A DNA stretch of 64,000 nucleotides, taken from assembly GCA_027924585.1 (NCBI GenBank), contig BSBM01000191.1:1302001-1366000 (forward strand), read 5' to 3'. This document shows, piece by piece, positions 11,840 through 23,701 of the stretch. The position numbers were made by a program, and so were the translations under genes. The first letter of the stretch is position 1, and each line of letters opens with the position of its first letter. This stretch comes from Larix kaempferi. Taxonomy: Eukaryota > Streptophyta > Pinopsida > Pinales > Pinaceae. The notes beneath the pieces were generated by a model. That model was not told the DNA's origin, did not search any database, and saw nothing but the letters and a program-made list of their open reading frames with translations.

Positions 11840-12630
11840 AGATTCTTCCATCTTGATCCACCCATTTTTGTATTTACTATTAGTCTATTTGTAATTTGCC
11901 AATGCCTAGTGGCATTCCGACGTCTCTGTAATACATTTTTATTTTGATGACTTAATGAGAAATATGGTTCTGACATCTAGAGATATTTCCGAATGCCTAT
12001 CAAATTTCAATGCATATATGTGTCTCATTGTGATTTGTGAATGACAAATGTGTACTCATTAATGTGTATTGATTCTAAATTCTATTGATTATTATGAAAT
12101 GTTATAATATAAGATGAGTTTTCAATATTGTTTATGCATGTGAAGTTTTCCTAACGGGATGGAAACTTGAATTGGAGTAGTTGGTGTAATTCTTTGGATG
12201 CATTCGGTGGTTGTAACGATGGGCAGTACTGGACAATGTTAGTATGCAAATCACAAAATATATGTCTATATGTATCATAGTAGTATTCAAATTCTACATG
12301 ATATCTACAGCAACATGTGTTGCGATCAATGCAAATTCTAACATACCAAGGTTTTCATTTTTCAAAGGACCTTTTGCCCAAGTTCAATTGTGTGTGCTCA
12401 TTCTTGAACCTCTCATAGATTTTCGTTTGTGTCATGTCAAGGAAGTTCTTAACATGGGGTTCACACCCCTTAGCACCTTTTCTCAACTTTATCTAAATGT
12501 GCACCAATATCCTGAACATCCTATTACACACAAAAATGAGATAGAATAGTTCATTCATGAATTGTTGGAAACATGTGTGGTCATCCTAGTACCAACCCCT
12601 ACTCTCTAATCATCATGGTTATAGAAATAG
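11840..12630. other. No gene recognised
   Basis: AT-rich CACTA interior. The open frame at 12244-12549 has no recognisable domain or repeat support and is not annotated as a gene. Confidence 0.4.
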
Positions 12631-12667
12631 AAGGTGCTTCACCCATGTGTCCTAAATTTTACTAACA

Positions 12668-13345
12668 ACGAAGATGATGATTCTTATAATGATGATGATG
12701 GAGTTCTTGATCATGATGATGTTCTTGATGATGATGATGATGTTGTTTTTGATGATAACGCTGATGATGATAATGATTATCATCTGTATGATGAGGATGA
12801 TGGTCGTGAAGACAATGACGATGATGGTCATGCTGACTATGACGACGATGATTATTTCGTTATAAAACATCATCATAATTGTAACTGACCATGATGATGA
12901 TTATGATGACGATGATGATTACTGACGACGATGACGACGAGGATGATGCTTATAATAGTGTTCATAGTTAGGGGGTGTGTGTTTTGAGGTGGGGTAGGGG
13001 TGACGAGGTACTATTTATGGATAAGAACTTAATGGGGAGTGTTTTGGGGGTCAAATTTCCGTGATGACTATGCCGACGTGGATGGTTTCTTTTTCAACAT
13101 AATCATCACCATCATCACTAATGATGACGACGATGATGGTGATGATGATCATGAGGGTGTTGTTTATGATGATGATGATGATGATGATGATGATTATTGA
13201 CGATGATGATGTCAGCGGAAATTATGAGGACATTGATGTTCTCGATGATGATGATGTTGTTGTTGATGATGATGATGATCAGGATTGTGGTGATGGTGAT
13301 GCCAATGATTGTCATTGGCACCGATGTCGTTAGCATCATCAACAC
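12668..13345 (+). repeat. GAT/ATG trinucleotide microsatellite blocks
   Basis: Two degenerate (GAT)n blocks, about 12668-12950 and 13095-13345. They read as poly-Asp in one frame and poly-Met or His-rich in others. All open frames here follow from the repeat. Confidence 0.85.
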
Positions 13346-13712
13346 TCACATCGACATTGCATTTTTAATATGTTCTTTTTTAATCAAAAGTTTTTCAAAT
13401 TAGATCCAGGGAAATTTTTAGGGGCGAATATTAGCCAATTGGCTATTTTTGGGTCTTTTTTTCAAAAAATAAATTCGCTATTTGGTCATTTGTAACCTCC
13501 AATATCACCTATATTTACATAAATTATGTTTTTTTTAGCATAATATTCGCCAAAATTTACAAGTTTCAGTAGTAAATCATATGTTTCATATTTAATATTC
13601 GCCTACCAATCTATATATTTATTTTTTTCAATCCAAAATAATCGCTTAGAATACTATACTTAAGTATACTTTTATAATCCTTAAAAAATACCCTGATTAG
13701 ATCTTATTTTTA

Positions 13713-13760
13713 ATTATATATATATATATATATTTCAATATGTATATATAAAAAAATTAA

Positions 13761-13815
<55 letters not shown>
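13713..13815. repeat. AT microsatellite
   Basis: (TA)n runs at about 13716-13733 and 13766-13813. Confidence 0.9.
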
Positions 13816-13817
<2 letters not shown>

Positions 13818-14008
13818 AATTGTTTATGTATTTGTTTTTAATATGTTATGTTATGTTATTTATTCATGGTAATATATTTTGTATGTATTATTTTTTTAAT
13901 ATTAGTTTTATTTAATTATTTATTGTAATATATATGTATACATATATGTATATGTATATATCTATATCTATATAATATTATGGAAATCAAAACAAAACAT
14001 GAACCTTA

Positions 14009-14206
14009 ATACTTCCCATGTGCATGCAGAGAGAGGTCAGAGGAAGCCCTGGTCGTAGCTTCTATTTAGAACTAGTTTAGCTTGGGGATCAAGCGCATCT
14101 ACCCTTACTACTTCCCACACACACGAAGAGAGAGATCAGAGGAATCCCTGGCCATAGCCTTATATTTCGAACCAGTTTAGCTTGGGGATCAGACGCATCT
14201 ACTTGT
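14009..14206 (+). repeat. Tandem duplication, ~99-bp unit, two copies
   Basis: TACTTCCCA...GAGAGA(G/T)CAGAGGAA...CTTGGGGATCA...GCATCTAC occurs at about 14010 and again at about 14109. It is followed by short AGGTCATAGAGGTTGCA repeats (14252-14290). It lies upstream of the SET-containing gene and could be leader sequence. Confidence 0.75.
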
Positions 14207-14299
14207 TAACCACCACCAAAAACACATGAAACAAAGGTGAAAGAGGTGGAGGTCATAGAGGTTGCAGTCCAGGTCATAGAGGTTGCAATACGGAGGTCA

Positions 14300-17070
14300 C
14301 AGAGGAGGCTACATTCACCAAGAAGAGGAGACAATTCCCCCTAAATCGGTGAGAAAATTGAATTTACCCTAGTTTACTTGAATTTACCCTATTTTGCTCA
14401 AACCTGCTATTTCCATTTTGGCAGTGCTTTTCCCAAATAAATATGAAAAATATCCAAGGCCTATGGTCTAATACGTTGAAGCAGTTGTTTCTTTCTCCTG
14501 TTGATTTTCCATCTGGTCGTTGATTGAAATTGATGGATCGAGCTCTCGTGCCCTCTGGAAGGGGATCGATAGGTCTCATACGGTCTTAGTGATATGGGTC
14601 ATTAGGTAGTGATAGGTAGTTTTATGGATTGTTTTTTATAGGCATGTCCGGGGGTTAGGTTGGGAGGCGGGGAGAGTTTACGCTCCTTCGTGTTGGTGAA
14701 CTTCAAGAGGGTGCATGATCGTTAATGGAAATTAAATTTGGTCATTGTCATGAGTGAGAGTGTAAGCACATACCATTGCGAAGAAATATTCCATGATTGT
14801 ATGAGGTGATCTTGTCAATCTAATCTATGTGTGGGAATATTTACCCAGCTTTCCATTAATAATAACCTTCTGCATCGGTTCTGATTTTACTTTGTTAAAC
14901 CAACAACAACGTATATTGGATTAGTTCCTTTACTAATCCATAATTTTTTTCCACGCTTAGGTATATGAGGTACATGTAACAGGAGGGAGAGGAAATACCC
15001 CAACCAATTCCTTCCTGACTGATGTTACTTGAGTCCTGATCTAGCAATTCGTTAGTTTCAGTAGATTATAAAATTCATAAAAAACTGCAAACATAATCTC
15101 AACATGAAAGTTTGATGTATTTAAAGTTTAAACACATTATCATGTATCTAATAGACGATCTACACAATTCACCCAGATCACTATCTTCTAGAAGGTATTC
15201 AATTTATGCCTGACGAAGCTCACTCAACATGTTTAGGACTTCCAAGTGGTTGATAACTATCAACAATCATGATAAAACTATAGTAGATAGTCTTTGTATT
15301 ATCTTGATCCTATGAGTAGTATTGCATTACGTATCACACATCAACTATATGAATTTTTTGGTACTCAACTCTATCTCTGACTCTCTGAGGAACAATAAAC
15401 CTACTTCCAAATCTTTGTTGTAGAAAAAAAAGCAAAGAAAGAAGTGTTCCACAAGGGATCACAATATCCCAGGCATTTGAATAGAAATACTAGTCTGGAT
15501 TGGCATAGAAATAAGAACTGCTATATTGCAATATATTCTAAATAACATGCTATGTGAAATTTTTGGTCAATAGAACGGTCAACAAACCTTCTATATTAGT
15601 TACACCAAAAATACTCTAGAATTACAAAATAAATTGTAATGTCGGGAATGGAAATAATTACATTTGAGTAGTTACAAGGAGCTATTGCATATATTTGACC
15701 TTCTATCTCTTTGGCATGTCAAATAAGAGGTAGTTACAAGGAGCTATTGCATATATTTGGCCTTATTTGACCTTCCATCTCTTTGGCAGGTCAAATAAGA
15801 GGTAGTCACAAGGAGCTATTGCATGGATGCATGGATGCATGGTTACCCCACATTGTCATGAATTTATATAAAATTGGCATCCAATATGCTACTTTAGATG
15901 TTATATTGCTCATAATCTAGATATTGGGTGTGCTTGACAGACTCAAACCTTAATTCTTTTCCAAATTGTGTGCCAACAATTATGGGCATTCCTTTACTAA
16001 TTATGGGCATTAATGTATGACATTTGTTTGTTTAGCATCATACTCATTCCCATGGCTGATATACCTCATCACACATATACCTCATCATGACCACATGATC
16101 CGTGTGGACCCTTCTTCATACAATGATGATGAACTTTCAGGTTATATGGAACATTTGTACATTTGAGAGAGAGATGACTGGTTGTAACTTCCCCACAATG
16201 GTTGATTTACTTTTGGTCCTTACACCTTGTTGTTTATTGGTCTTGTGGTACCTTGTCCTTGGCGTGTGGTTAGTAGGGTCATTTATCCCATCTTGAGTTG
16301 TTTGTACCACCCTTTAATGTTTTTGGTGGGTACTATGGTTGTTTTTCCCCTAAATGACCCTAGTACCCCACTTATGATTTATGTTATTATTTATGAATCC
16401 TTTTTATTTTATTTGTTATTTTATTATTTTACTTTTAATTTTTATATTTAATTTTTAATTTTAATTTTTTGTATTAAGTAGTTAAGACTTGTCTTGTCAG
16501 ACAAAATTGTTGGTGATCATATATGTGTGTTTTTGTTAAGCTTTTACTTGCACTAAGACTTTTGTTGTAATCATTCTTTGTGCTTTATTTAACTTTTTCT
16601 ATGAATGCAATTGTCTTCGCCTAAATACTATTGCATACAAACTTTCTCTCTCTCTCTCTCTGGTTTGTACTTACCCTTTAGTAGGGCCAGTGGTTTCCCA
16701 GTGTTGGCTGAACTCTGAGAGGTTTAGTTTTCATTGAAAGTAATATTTCTGAGTATCCGAAAAGAAGTTTCCACATTACGGTGTAAGTATCCTAAACCTA
16801 TCTTCGTTACTCATGTTAATGTTGATTAACTATTGTTAGTAATTACATGTTACTGAATAATACTTTAACACAATGATCCAACTAGTAGTGTTAATGTGGA
16901 AAAGTTGAAAGAGATGAAAATTATGTTTTGTTACTGTTGTTCTATTTAGTTTCAGTAGTACTTGTTTATTATATGTAATACAAGAAAGGAGTTCACATTT
17001 GGTAGAGGCATGCTAACTATGTATGATGATAGTGGGAAATGCATGCCTTAATGCCTTGTAATTTTCTAAT
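14300..17070. other. CACTA interior, no gene recognised; contains a small tandem repeat
   Basis: AGTTACAAGGAGCTATTGCAT recurs at about 15671, 15733 and 15805 with an intervening CTCTTTGGCA(T/G)GTCAAATAAG motif (15668-15830). A (CT)n tract is at about 16645-16662. Short open frames near 16102-16451 lack any recognisable domain. Upstream exons or a promoter of the SET gene may be here but cannot be placed. Confidence 0.5.
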
Positions 17071-17124
17071 ATGAACTATGCATACCCAACAAGGTCCTAT
17101 TTGAACTTTTTTCCCATGGTGCAG

Positions 17125-17862
17125 GTAGAACCAAATAGGTATTTGTTAGATCTTTATTCCTCGAGCGAGGGGAGTTTAGGAAGGCTAGAGGAAAGTGAGA
17201 CATCCAGTAGGTCTACAAGAGTTATATCAACTAGATGTCAAAAGATCAGAAGAAAATTCCATAAACGCATGGATGTTTTTCTCGCTAAAGGGGGGTCATG
17301 TTCCTATGATGATGAGACAATAGGCGACATCGAGGTACCCTTGAGGTGAAAACATCTAGTGAAACAATGGGCACCCAAGGATATTCCTCAACTGAACACA
17401 TATTTTTGTGTGAATGAGAGGATATATCGAATTACACCGTCGTCATTACATGGTTTGGGGTTGTTTTGCATGGATGGCACAAAGTTTGGTTATGGAAGAT
17501 GTACATAATTGATGGAATATGTTGGACCCTGTTACAACTACAAAGATTGGATGCACCCGGTCCAATATACACAAAGTATGCGCAGATATGGATTGTCAGC
17601 AAATTATTTATAGCTGAAAGACAAAGATCAAAATAAAGGAGCAGCGTTGTACATTAACAGAAGGCCAAAGGCCATAGGGAATATTGCGGGGTTTATAAAC
17701 AGTACACAACTAGGGTCTACAATTAAGCAACCCAACTGCATATTTGAGGGGTGTGAAGGAAACCATGTTTTTGTATGTGCCATTAAATCAATAGATGCAA
17801 GGGAAGAGTTTCTTATTAATTACAATTTGAATCGAGTAGATACAAACACAGTTACTATGGCA
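17125..17862 (+). pseudogene. SET-domain (lysine methyltransferase-like) exon of the second CACTA gene
   Basis: One reading frame from an acceptor (GGTGCAG, exon start 17125) to a donor at 17862 or 17850, both phase 0. After a basic N-terminal stretch (about 17125-17400) comes a SET domain: GLGLF (17452-17466), the (I/L)xEYVG motif as LMEYVG (17509-17526), INRRPKAIGNIAGFIN (17653-17700), PNC (17731-17739), and EEFLINYNLNRVD (17803-17841), with the presumed catalytic Tyr at 17821-17823. The usual NHSC after RFI is replaced by NST, so it is a divergent SET. Three in-frame stops (TGA 17347, TAA 17506, TAG 17611) interrupt an otherwise uninterrupted frame with no indel. The family methylates lysines on histones or other proteins using S-adenosylmethionine. 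Whether this protein ever acted on histones is unknown. Confidence 0.8.
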
Positions 17863-17971
17863 GTTAAATCTAACAATTTACCCAACCTGTTATTAATGAA
17901 TTTAAAATCTTAAGGATTTTTTTTAGTACATTGTTATAATTTCGTTTAAATTTTCTATATTTACTTCACAG

Positions 17972-18929
17972 GGTAGTGATCAGGGAATCTCCCCAGCATC
18001 TGGTCAAAGGAGTACAACTTCCTTGAGGTAGCAGGTTTACATCTTTGTAATAGTAAAAATATAATATGAAAAATAGTTTTTTTTGTTGTGTTTTTTCATG
18101 AGTATATTCGTTTGGTTTATATAATGTTATCTATATTTGATGTAGAGTGTTGATAAGGGAAACCACCCATCTTTTGATCAAACGACAACAACCTCGGGGA
18201 AACAAGTAAACCTAATTGTAATTGTACAATTTAAATAAGTCAAAATGTTTTCTTATTATGTTGTTTCAGTGAGTATTTTTGTTTCGTTTAGATAATTGTT
18301 TCTATGTTTTTGATGCAGGGTTCTGTAAGGGGCACCTCCCTAGTAGTAGATGATACTAGACCTGCCTCGAGGTAGCAAGTATACATCAATGCCATTGTAC
18401 AAATTTAATATGAACAAAAAAAAAATTGTTGTGTTTTTTCAAGAGTATATTCGATTCATTTAGATAATATTATCTATATATTTGTTGCAGAGTGTTGATC
18501 GAGGAAACCACCCAACTATTGATAAGACGACAACAGCCTTAGGGAAACAGGTATACCTGATTGTAATTGTACAATTTAAATACATCAAAATGTTTTCTTA
18601 TTAAGTTTTTTTTGTGAGTATTTTGTTTTTGTTTAGATGATTTTTTATATGTTTTTGATGTAGGGTTCTGATCGGGGCACCTCCCTATTAGTAGATCGGG
18701 GAAGGTCACCTATAAAAATTGATCCTATGAGTAGATGATCCTCGAGGCAGCAGGTATAACTCATTGGAATTGTACCAATATAATATGTAGCATAATGTTT
18801 TTTTTGTTATGTCTTTTTTGTGTGTAAATTGGTTTCATTATGATAATTTTTTCTACTTCTTTTTGGCAGGGGGATGATTGGGGCAAGTCCCCAATTGTGG
18901 ATCAGATGACACCATCATTGAGGCATCAT
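17972..18929 (+). repeat. Six tandem mini-exons coding a ~20-residue repeat, each with its own intron
   Basis: Predicted exons: 17972-18034, 18146-18205, 18319-18378, 18491-18550, 18664-18753 and 18870-18929 (63, 60, 60, 60, 90 and 60 nt). All are multiples of three and all are phase 0. Introns are 111-116 bp, with GT donors and TAG/CAG acceptors. The coded repeat follows G/S-S/V-D-x-G-x-x-P-x-x-D-x-T-x-x-S-x-x-Q, alternating between a GSDxGTS type and an SVDxGNHP type. A TAG occurs near the end of exons 1 and 3 and a TGA in exon 5. The unit length of exon plus intron is about 172 bp, so the array looks like tandem duplication of an exon-intron unit. The next exon (19044) is also phase 0. Confidence 0.8.
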
Positions 18930-19043
18930 GTAAACCTAATTGTAATTTTAGGAATCTATCATGAATGATATGTTTTGTCAATACACTTTTTTACTTAGTC
19001 TATTGCTTTCACGTCAGTAATGTTTTATATATTTTTGTTGCAG

Positions 19044-21184
19044 ACCAATGATTCAGTGTATGAAACAATGTCACAACAATCAATAGCTTTTGATGTCTAT
19101 GAGTTGATGCACAATGTTGACATTGGTTATTCTCTAGACCCGGTTAATATGATAGATAATACCTTGAGAAAAATTAATGAGGATATCCTTTGTCTGCTAT
19201 TCATTCAGCCGCAAACAGATGAGATTAGAGCCAAGATTGATGTTTTGGTAAAGAGATCTCATGCCTTGAAAGCAAGTTGCAAAATATTGAATCATAATAT
19301 AAATTCATTTAGAACTTTATAATTTTTACTTTTATATGATAGTGAACTTATAAAATATGGTTTGTATTTACATGATTTTCTACGACCACACACTAGTGGT
19401 CAAGGCGGTGTTGGCGTCGGTGATGCTCATGGAGAATCGTAACATGAGAAAATGACTCCACGTACATCTCATGCACCATTTTTGTCGACTGAATAGTCGG
19501 AAACAAGTTCCGCGACACCCCCGAGGCCAACTGTGAGTGCACCCGCTAGTGACCGACGCACATCAGATCGTGTAGAAGAAGGGGTCGATGCAGAGCCCGC
19601 TAGTATTGATATTGCTGAAGCAACATTTCTTGGATATCCCTGTGTCATTAGCATAGGTACAATACAAACAATATTTTTGGTGGATGAATATCTCGTTCCA
19701 ATAAAGATAGAGAAGATCCCATGTAATTATAAATTGTTCAAGTTAGTGTTTATAATTTGATTGTAATATACCGATAAAACATTGTTTCTCAAATAATGAT
19801 GGCATGATCATTTTGCAGGAAATGATATTTTTTATAAACATCTAAATGATTTTTTCTTGGAGATATTTGGGCCCACCATCCGCACAAGGTGGGATAAACA
19901 AATGAAAAATTTAAAAGATGAGCTCACTAATCGGTTTGTTGGCCTGTTTGTCAACGAGACCTTCGATCGAGCCACGATCATAAAGAAGGTTGGAAAACAT
20001 ATGAAGATTGTCCAGTACCAATATAGGGTTCACCTAGAAGGAAGCCTAGGTATGAGCTCCCTCCGATGATTCCAGCAAGAGAGTGGAAATCCCTAGTGGA
20101 AGATGGAAAGGAGAGGGCTCTGAGAAAAGAAGGAAAGCTACCACTAGGAACAGGGAGGTATGCAATACTTTCCACAATGTAATTCTAAACCTTATTATTA
20201 TTAATTTTTATATCGAATTTGGAACATATAACATATTTCAACACTTGCATAGGCTATTAGACACATCAAAGGCCACAAAGGAAAGACTAGAAAGAAATGG
20301 TTAGCACAAGCTTGGGCCTGGTGGTTATTCGAATTTGGCGACATAAATTGTAAGCATCGAAAAACCAATAATGCATCCAAATAATAAATTGCAAATTATT
20401 TTTCATTTTATTGCACCACAAAAGGTAGATTAATGACGTTATGCAAATATGAAGTCCGACTGATTCAAAGAAGTTCCCACTGAGGAAGACTTGAAGCTTG
20501 GATTCCAACATGGCTTTGGAGTTGTTGTTGAACGCTGAAAAATCTTGTCTGGGAAAACACAGTCTTCTGGTGATCCATCTCATGCATAGGTATATAAAAT
20601 CTATATAGTTAATGATGATTTATTACTTGTGCAATCTGTTTGTTATAATTAATTGACATAAAATATTGACTCTGTTTTGAGCAGGAAAACAATAATCCCC
20701 TTAATGTCGAGGATGGATAACAAACAATCGAAGATCATGCTTCAAATACTGGTAATGAATTGATTCATATGCTACAATTTTATATATAGCATTGCAGATG
20801 GTGAACATTAATTGTACTTCTCCATGTTTCAACTGCATAGCATGTAGAGGGTCACACTGTACAGGTTGAGCCTATACATGAATATGAAGAACATGATGTG
20901 GCCACAACAGGTAAAAAAACACCTTTGTAATGTTTTTTTAAAATGAAATACTTGTCATTATAATAAAAGAATATATCAATGTAACATTTTCACATTATTG
21001 CAGCAAATCCGGACCCCTTGCTGAAAAATCCATGTCACGAGTACTCTACTAGGAAGTCATCATGACAAGTTGATGAAGCACCAAGAACTGAACAACAAGT
21101 TCCAGAAGATGAGCTTCTTGTTGATTTTGTAAAGAGAACAAAAATTAGAAAGATGACTGAAGAAATATTGTGTAATTATTTTTG
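19044..21184 (+). pseudogene. 3' part of the second CACTA gene, TnpA / plant-transposase-like
   Basis: Exon from 19044 (TNDSVYETMSQQSIAFDVYELM...) keeps phase 0 with the mini-exon array. A second block, about 19400-19656, is Ser/Thr/Pro-rich (RPTVSAPASDRRTSDRVEEG) with two stops, ending phase 1. The exon 19819-20157 continues in matching phase and holds RTRWDKQMKNLKDELTNRF...IIKKVGKHMKIVQYQYRVHL, then after a frameshift near 20033 RYELPPMIPAREWKSLVEDG. This resembles the plant transposase (Ptta/En/Spm, TnpA-type) domain that binds subterminal repeats. Further blocks are at 20253-20349 (GHKGKTRKKWLAQAWAWWLF) and 21004-21184 (DELLVDFVKRTKIRKMTEEI, stop 21182-21184). The TnpA assignment rests on pattern resemblance and context; splicing between 20349 and 21004 is uncertain. 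Confidence 0.5.
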
Positions 21185-21387
21185 ATAATATAATGTCATG
21201 CATGATTTGTTTCCCACTGAATGAATGAATGGTTTAATGAATGTTAGCTTTTATTGAATGGATGTGTTGACTGAATGAATGAATGGTTTAATGCATCTTA
21301 TCTTTTATTGAATGAATGGTAAATGTTTGTTTATAATGAAATCTGCATGTTTGCACATAATATTTTTTTTCAAGTACATGCATTAGG

Positions 21388-21512
21388 TATGGGGAATCGA
21401 GAGTGATGTGAGGGGGGGGGGGGGGAGGGGCCATAAGAGCTTCCACCTTCACGTGGTTGGCCCTGTTCAGTAGAGAATATTAAATTATTCTCGAAACAAA
21501 GAGGAGATCAAT
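21388..21512 (+). repeat. Duplicated ~120-bp module, copy 2 (after SET/TnpA-like gene)
   Basis: Near-identical to 6428-6545, differing mainly by a longer G-run (about 21411-21425) and a few substitutions. It starts about 204 bp after the stop of the second gene, almost the same distance as copy 1 from its gene. Confidence 0.85.
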
Positions 21513-21630
21513 GAATGGCTATAGTGGTTCCTTTCTACAACCCAATTGCGCGTCATATAAATTTTGACAATTTCTTGGGGCTTGTTATAAAAGTAAAGCA
21601 TCTTATCCTACTTTCCAAGCCTCTGACAAG

Positions 21631-21786
21631 GTAAGGAATTATTCATTTCTCACTTACTTATGAGAGTTTGAGAAAAAGTAAAATCAAATGAAAGTAAGCA
21701 CCAACTATATAAACATAAGAAAGTAATTCTTACATAGTGATATTTTCACATAGAAGTCATTGAAATCAAGTTCCACAAACCTATTT
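21631..21786 (+). repeat. Dispersed direct repeat, copy 1
   Basis: About 155 bp, from GTAAGGAA to CACAAACCTATTTATG, with a diverged copy at 22300-22455. Shared blocks include GTAAAATCAAATGAAA and AATTCTTACAT.GTGATAT. Confidence 0.7.
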
Positions 21787-21789
21787 ATG

Positions 21790-22299
21790 TTCAAGATACA
21801 TTTTAATTTGAAATACATAGTGGATCCTACAGATCTCTGCACATCTTATCTCTTGCCCCACAATTTTCAGAATGTCCTTGTATATTCATGACATTGCTAG
21901 AGATCCTGTTAACCTACAACCTTCCTTGGTGGTCTGCATCTTTGACTACCCACCATGATCTCTAGACACACCAAAGGATCTACAACAAGCTATCACCAAC
22001 ACCATCAAGTCCAATTTTGTTATTTCACTAAGCATGCCTCGCAAAAGCTCTCTAAGCAAATAGATCCAAGTATCCTCTATGGTTTCTTTGTCACATGCCC
22101 TAGGATCTACGCCCATCTCACAAAAAGACTCAAACATTAACACTTAAAGTATCCTCTAATCGCCCCCCCAAAACCCTAGTTCCTTCCTTGCTTGCATAAA
22201 TACAAGTACAAATACTCAAGACAAATGCATCTTCAAGATACAAATGATGTAATGAACTCACAAATGGATTAAGTCAAGATGAGGTTCAAAATAAAACAG
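21790..22299. other. No gene recognised
   Basis: AT-rich sequence between the two direct-repeat copies. It has short open frames on both strands at about 21950-22140 and no recognisable domain. Confidence 0.4.
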
Positions 22300-22455
22300 G
22301 TAAGGAAATTGAGACATGAAATACTTATGATAGTTTTAGAAAGGGTAAAATCAAATGAAATTAAGCATCAACAACAAACAAATAAGCAAGCAATTCTTAC
22401 ATCGTGATATTGTAAGATAAAGTCATTGAAATAAAGTTCCACAATCCTATTTATA
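22300..22455 (+). repeat. Dispersed direct repeat, copy 2
   Basis: Diverged copy of 21631-21786, 669 bp downstream in the same orientation. Confidence 0.7.
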
Positions 22456-22459
22456 GGCA

Positions 22460-23690
22460 TATTTGAACAAGAATATCACTAATCAATTCAATGTTTAACA
22501 ATAAACAATGGGCATGTAGCTATGGATGAAAAAATATAAGATTGATAAGATAATTTTATCAATATCCATTGAATCAACATAATAGTTGGTCAATAAAATC
22601 TAGGGTTGCAACTAGGACATAAACCCTAGTTATGGGCATAAACCAATAGAGAAATGAGTAAGGAATTCCCACACTCTCTTTTATACCATGTTGAGGTTCG
22701 TAAGAGACCACAAGGATGAAATTGAACCAACCAACAAACCCTAATTCCTGTAATAAACAAGGAGAAAAACAATGTTAGGGTAGAACAACATTACAACCTA
22801 AGAAGTTTAATAGAGATGATTTGTGGGTGCACTAGAGGGAGAATCCATAAGTGTGCTAGAAAGAAGATGCAAACCAATAACAAGAGGGTTTAGGGTGCTC
22901 ATAGTCTATATCACTTGAATTCAAGAGATTAGGAAGTTCACATGAGGCATGGATCCTTGCCCAATTTATGCCAAATGTAAAATTGTGTAATTCTAGGATT
23001 TGGGAGGGTTTCAGTTCTAGTTATGGTACATTTATGGAAAATTCATTGGGTGAACACCTTACTATACATGTTGTATTACAATGCTAGAGTGTAATATTTG
23101 CATTTCTGATTTATAATGGAACTAGGATGAACAAAATTTATTACATATGTTAGATTTCATCTAATTTTTTCTACAAGCTAAGGAAATTAATGAATTGGTG
23201 ATTTTTTTAATTCACGAGTTTGTTACCAAAATAATGTAGTCTTTACAGTTTTGGAATATCTATTCTATCTATTATCATAATTTTTCATGATACTAATAAT
23301 ATCTATAATATGATGTAGTTGTGAGGGATCCTGCATTAGGTCTTTACATCCAAATAGAGAATTTGGAGAGGATTCCAACTATAAATCTCTAGGTTTAACA
23401 AAAGCGCAAGTAAGGGTAAGTTCAAGATGCCATCACTTCTTGTAAATGGGATGCTATTTTTTGAGCTTTTCCAATACTTGTTATTATCTTTATTTCCCAT
23501 GATTACTCGTATTTGGTGCAGGATATACAAAACTTCTACTGCCTCAGCTATAAGCATAAGAAGCATCAGTACAACTTGATAAAATGGTATGCTATTTAAA
23601 ATAACATGCTGTGCTATGGACATGAGTATATTCATGTGAACATATGTAATATATATTGACATGGTGTATGGAAGGTCCCATATACAGCTT
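22460..23690. other. No gene recognised
   Basis: CACTA interior; AT-rich, with many stops in all frames and no repeat of note. Confidence 0.4.
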
Positions 23691-23701
23691 CATCCTTAGG
23701 G

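Noticed and set aside
12634-13403. Several open frames coding poly-Asp or poly-Met proteins
   Set aside because: They follow directly from the GAT/ATG trinucleotide repeat and are open in several frames at once; no other coding evidence.
16102-16451. Hydrophobic open frames resembling a membrane protein
   Set aside because: T-rich sequence gives hydrophobic codons; there is no start context, domain or repeat support.
20287-20583. 98-residue minus-strand open frame
   Set aside because: Antisense to the exon-intron structure of the second CACTA gene; no domain.
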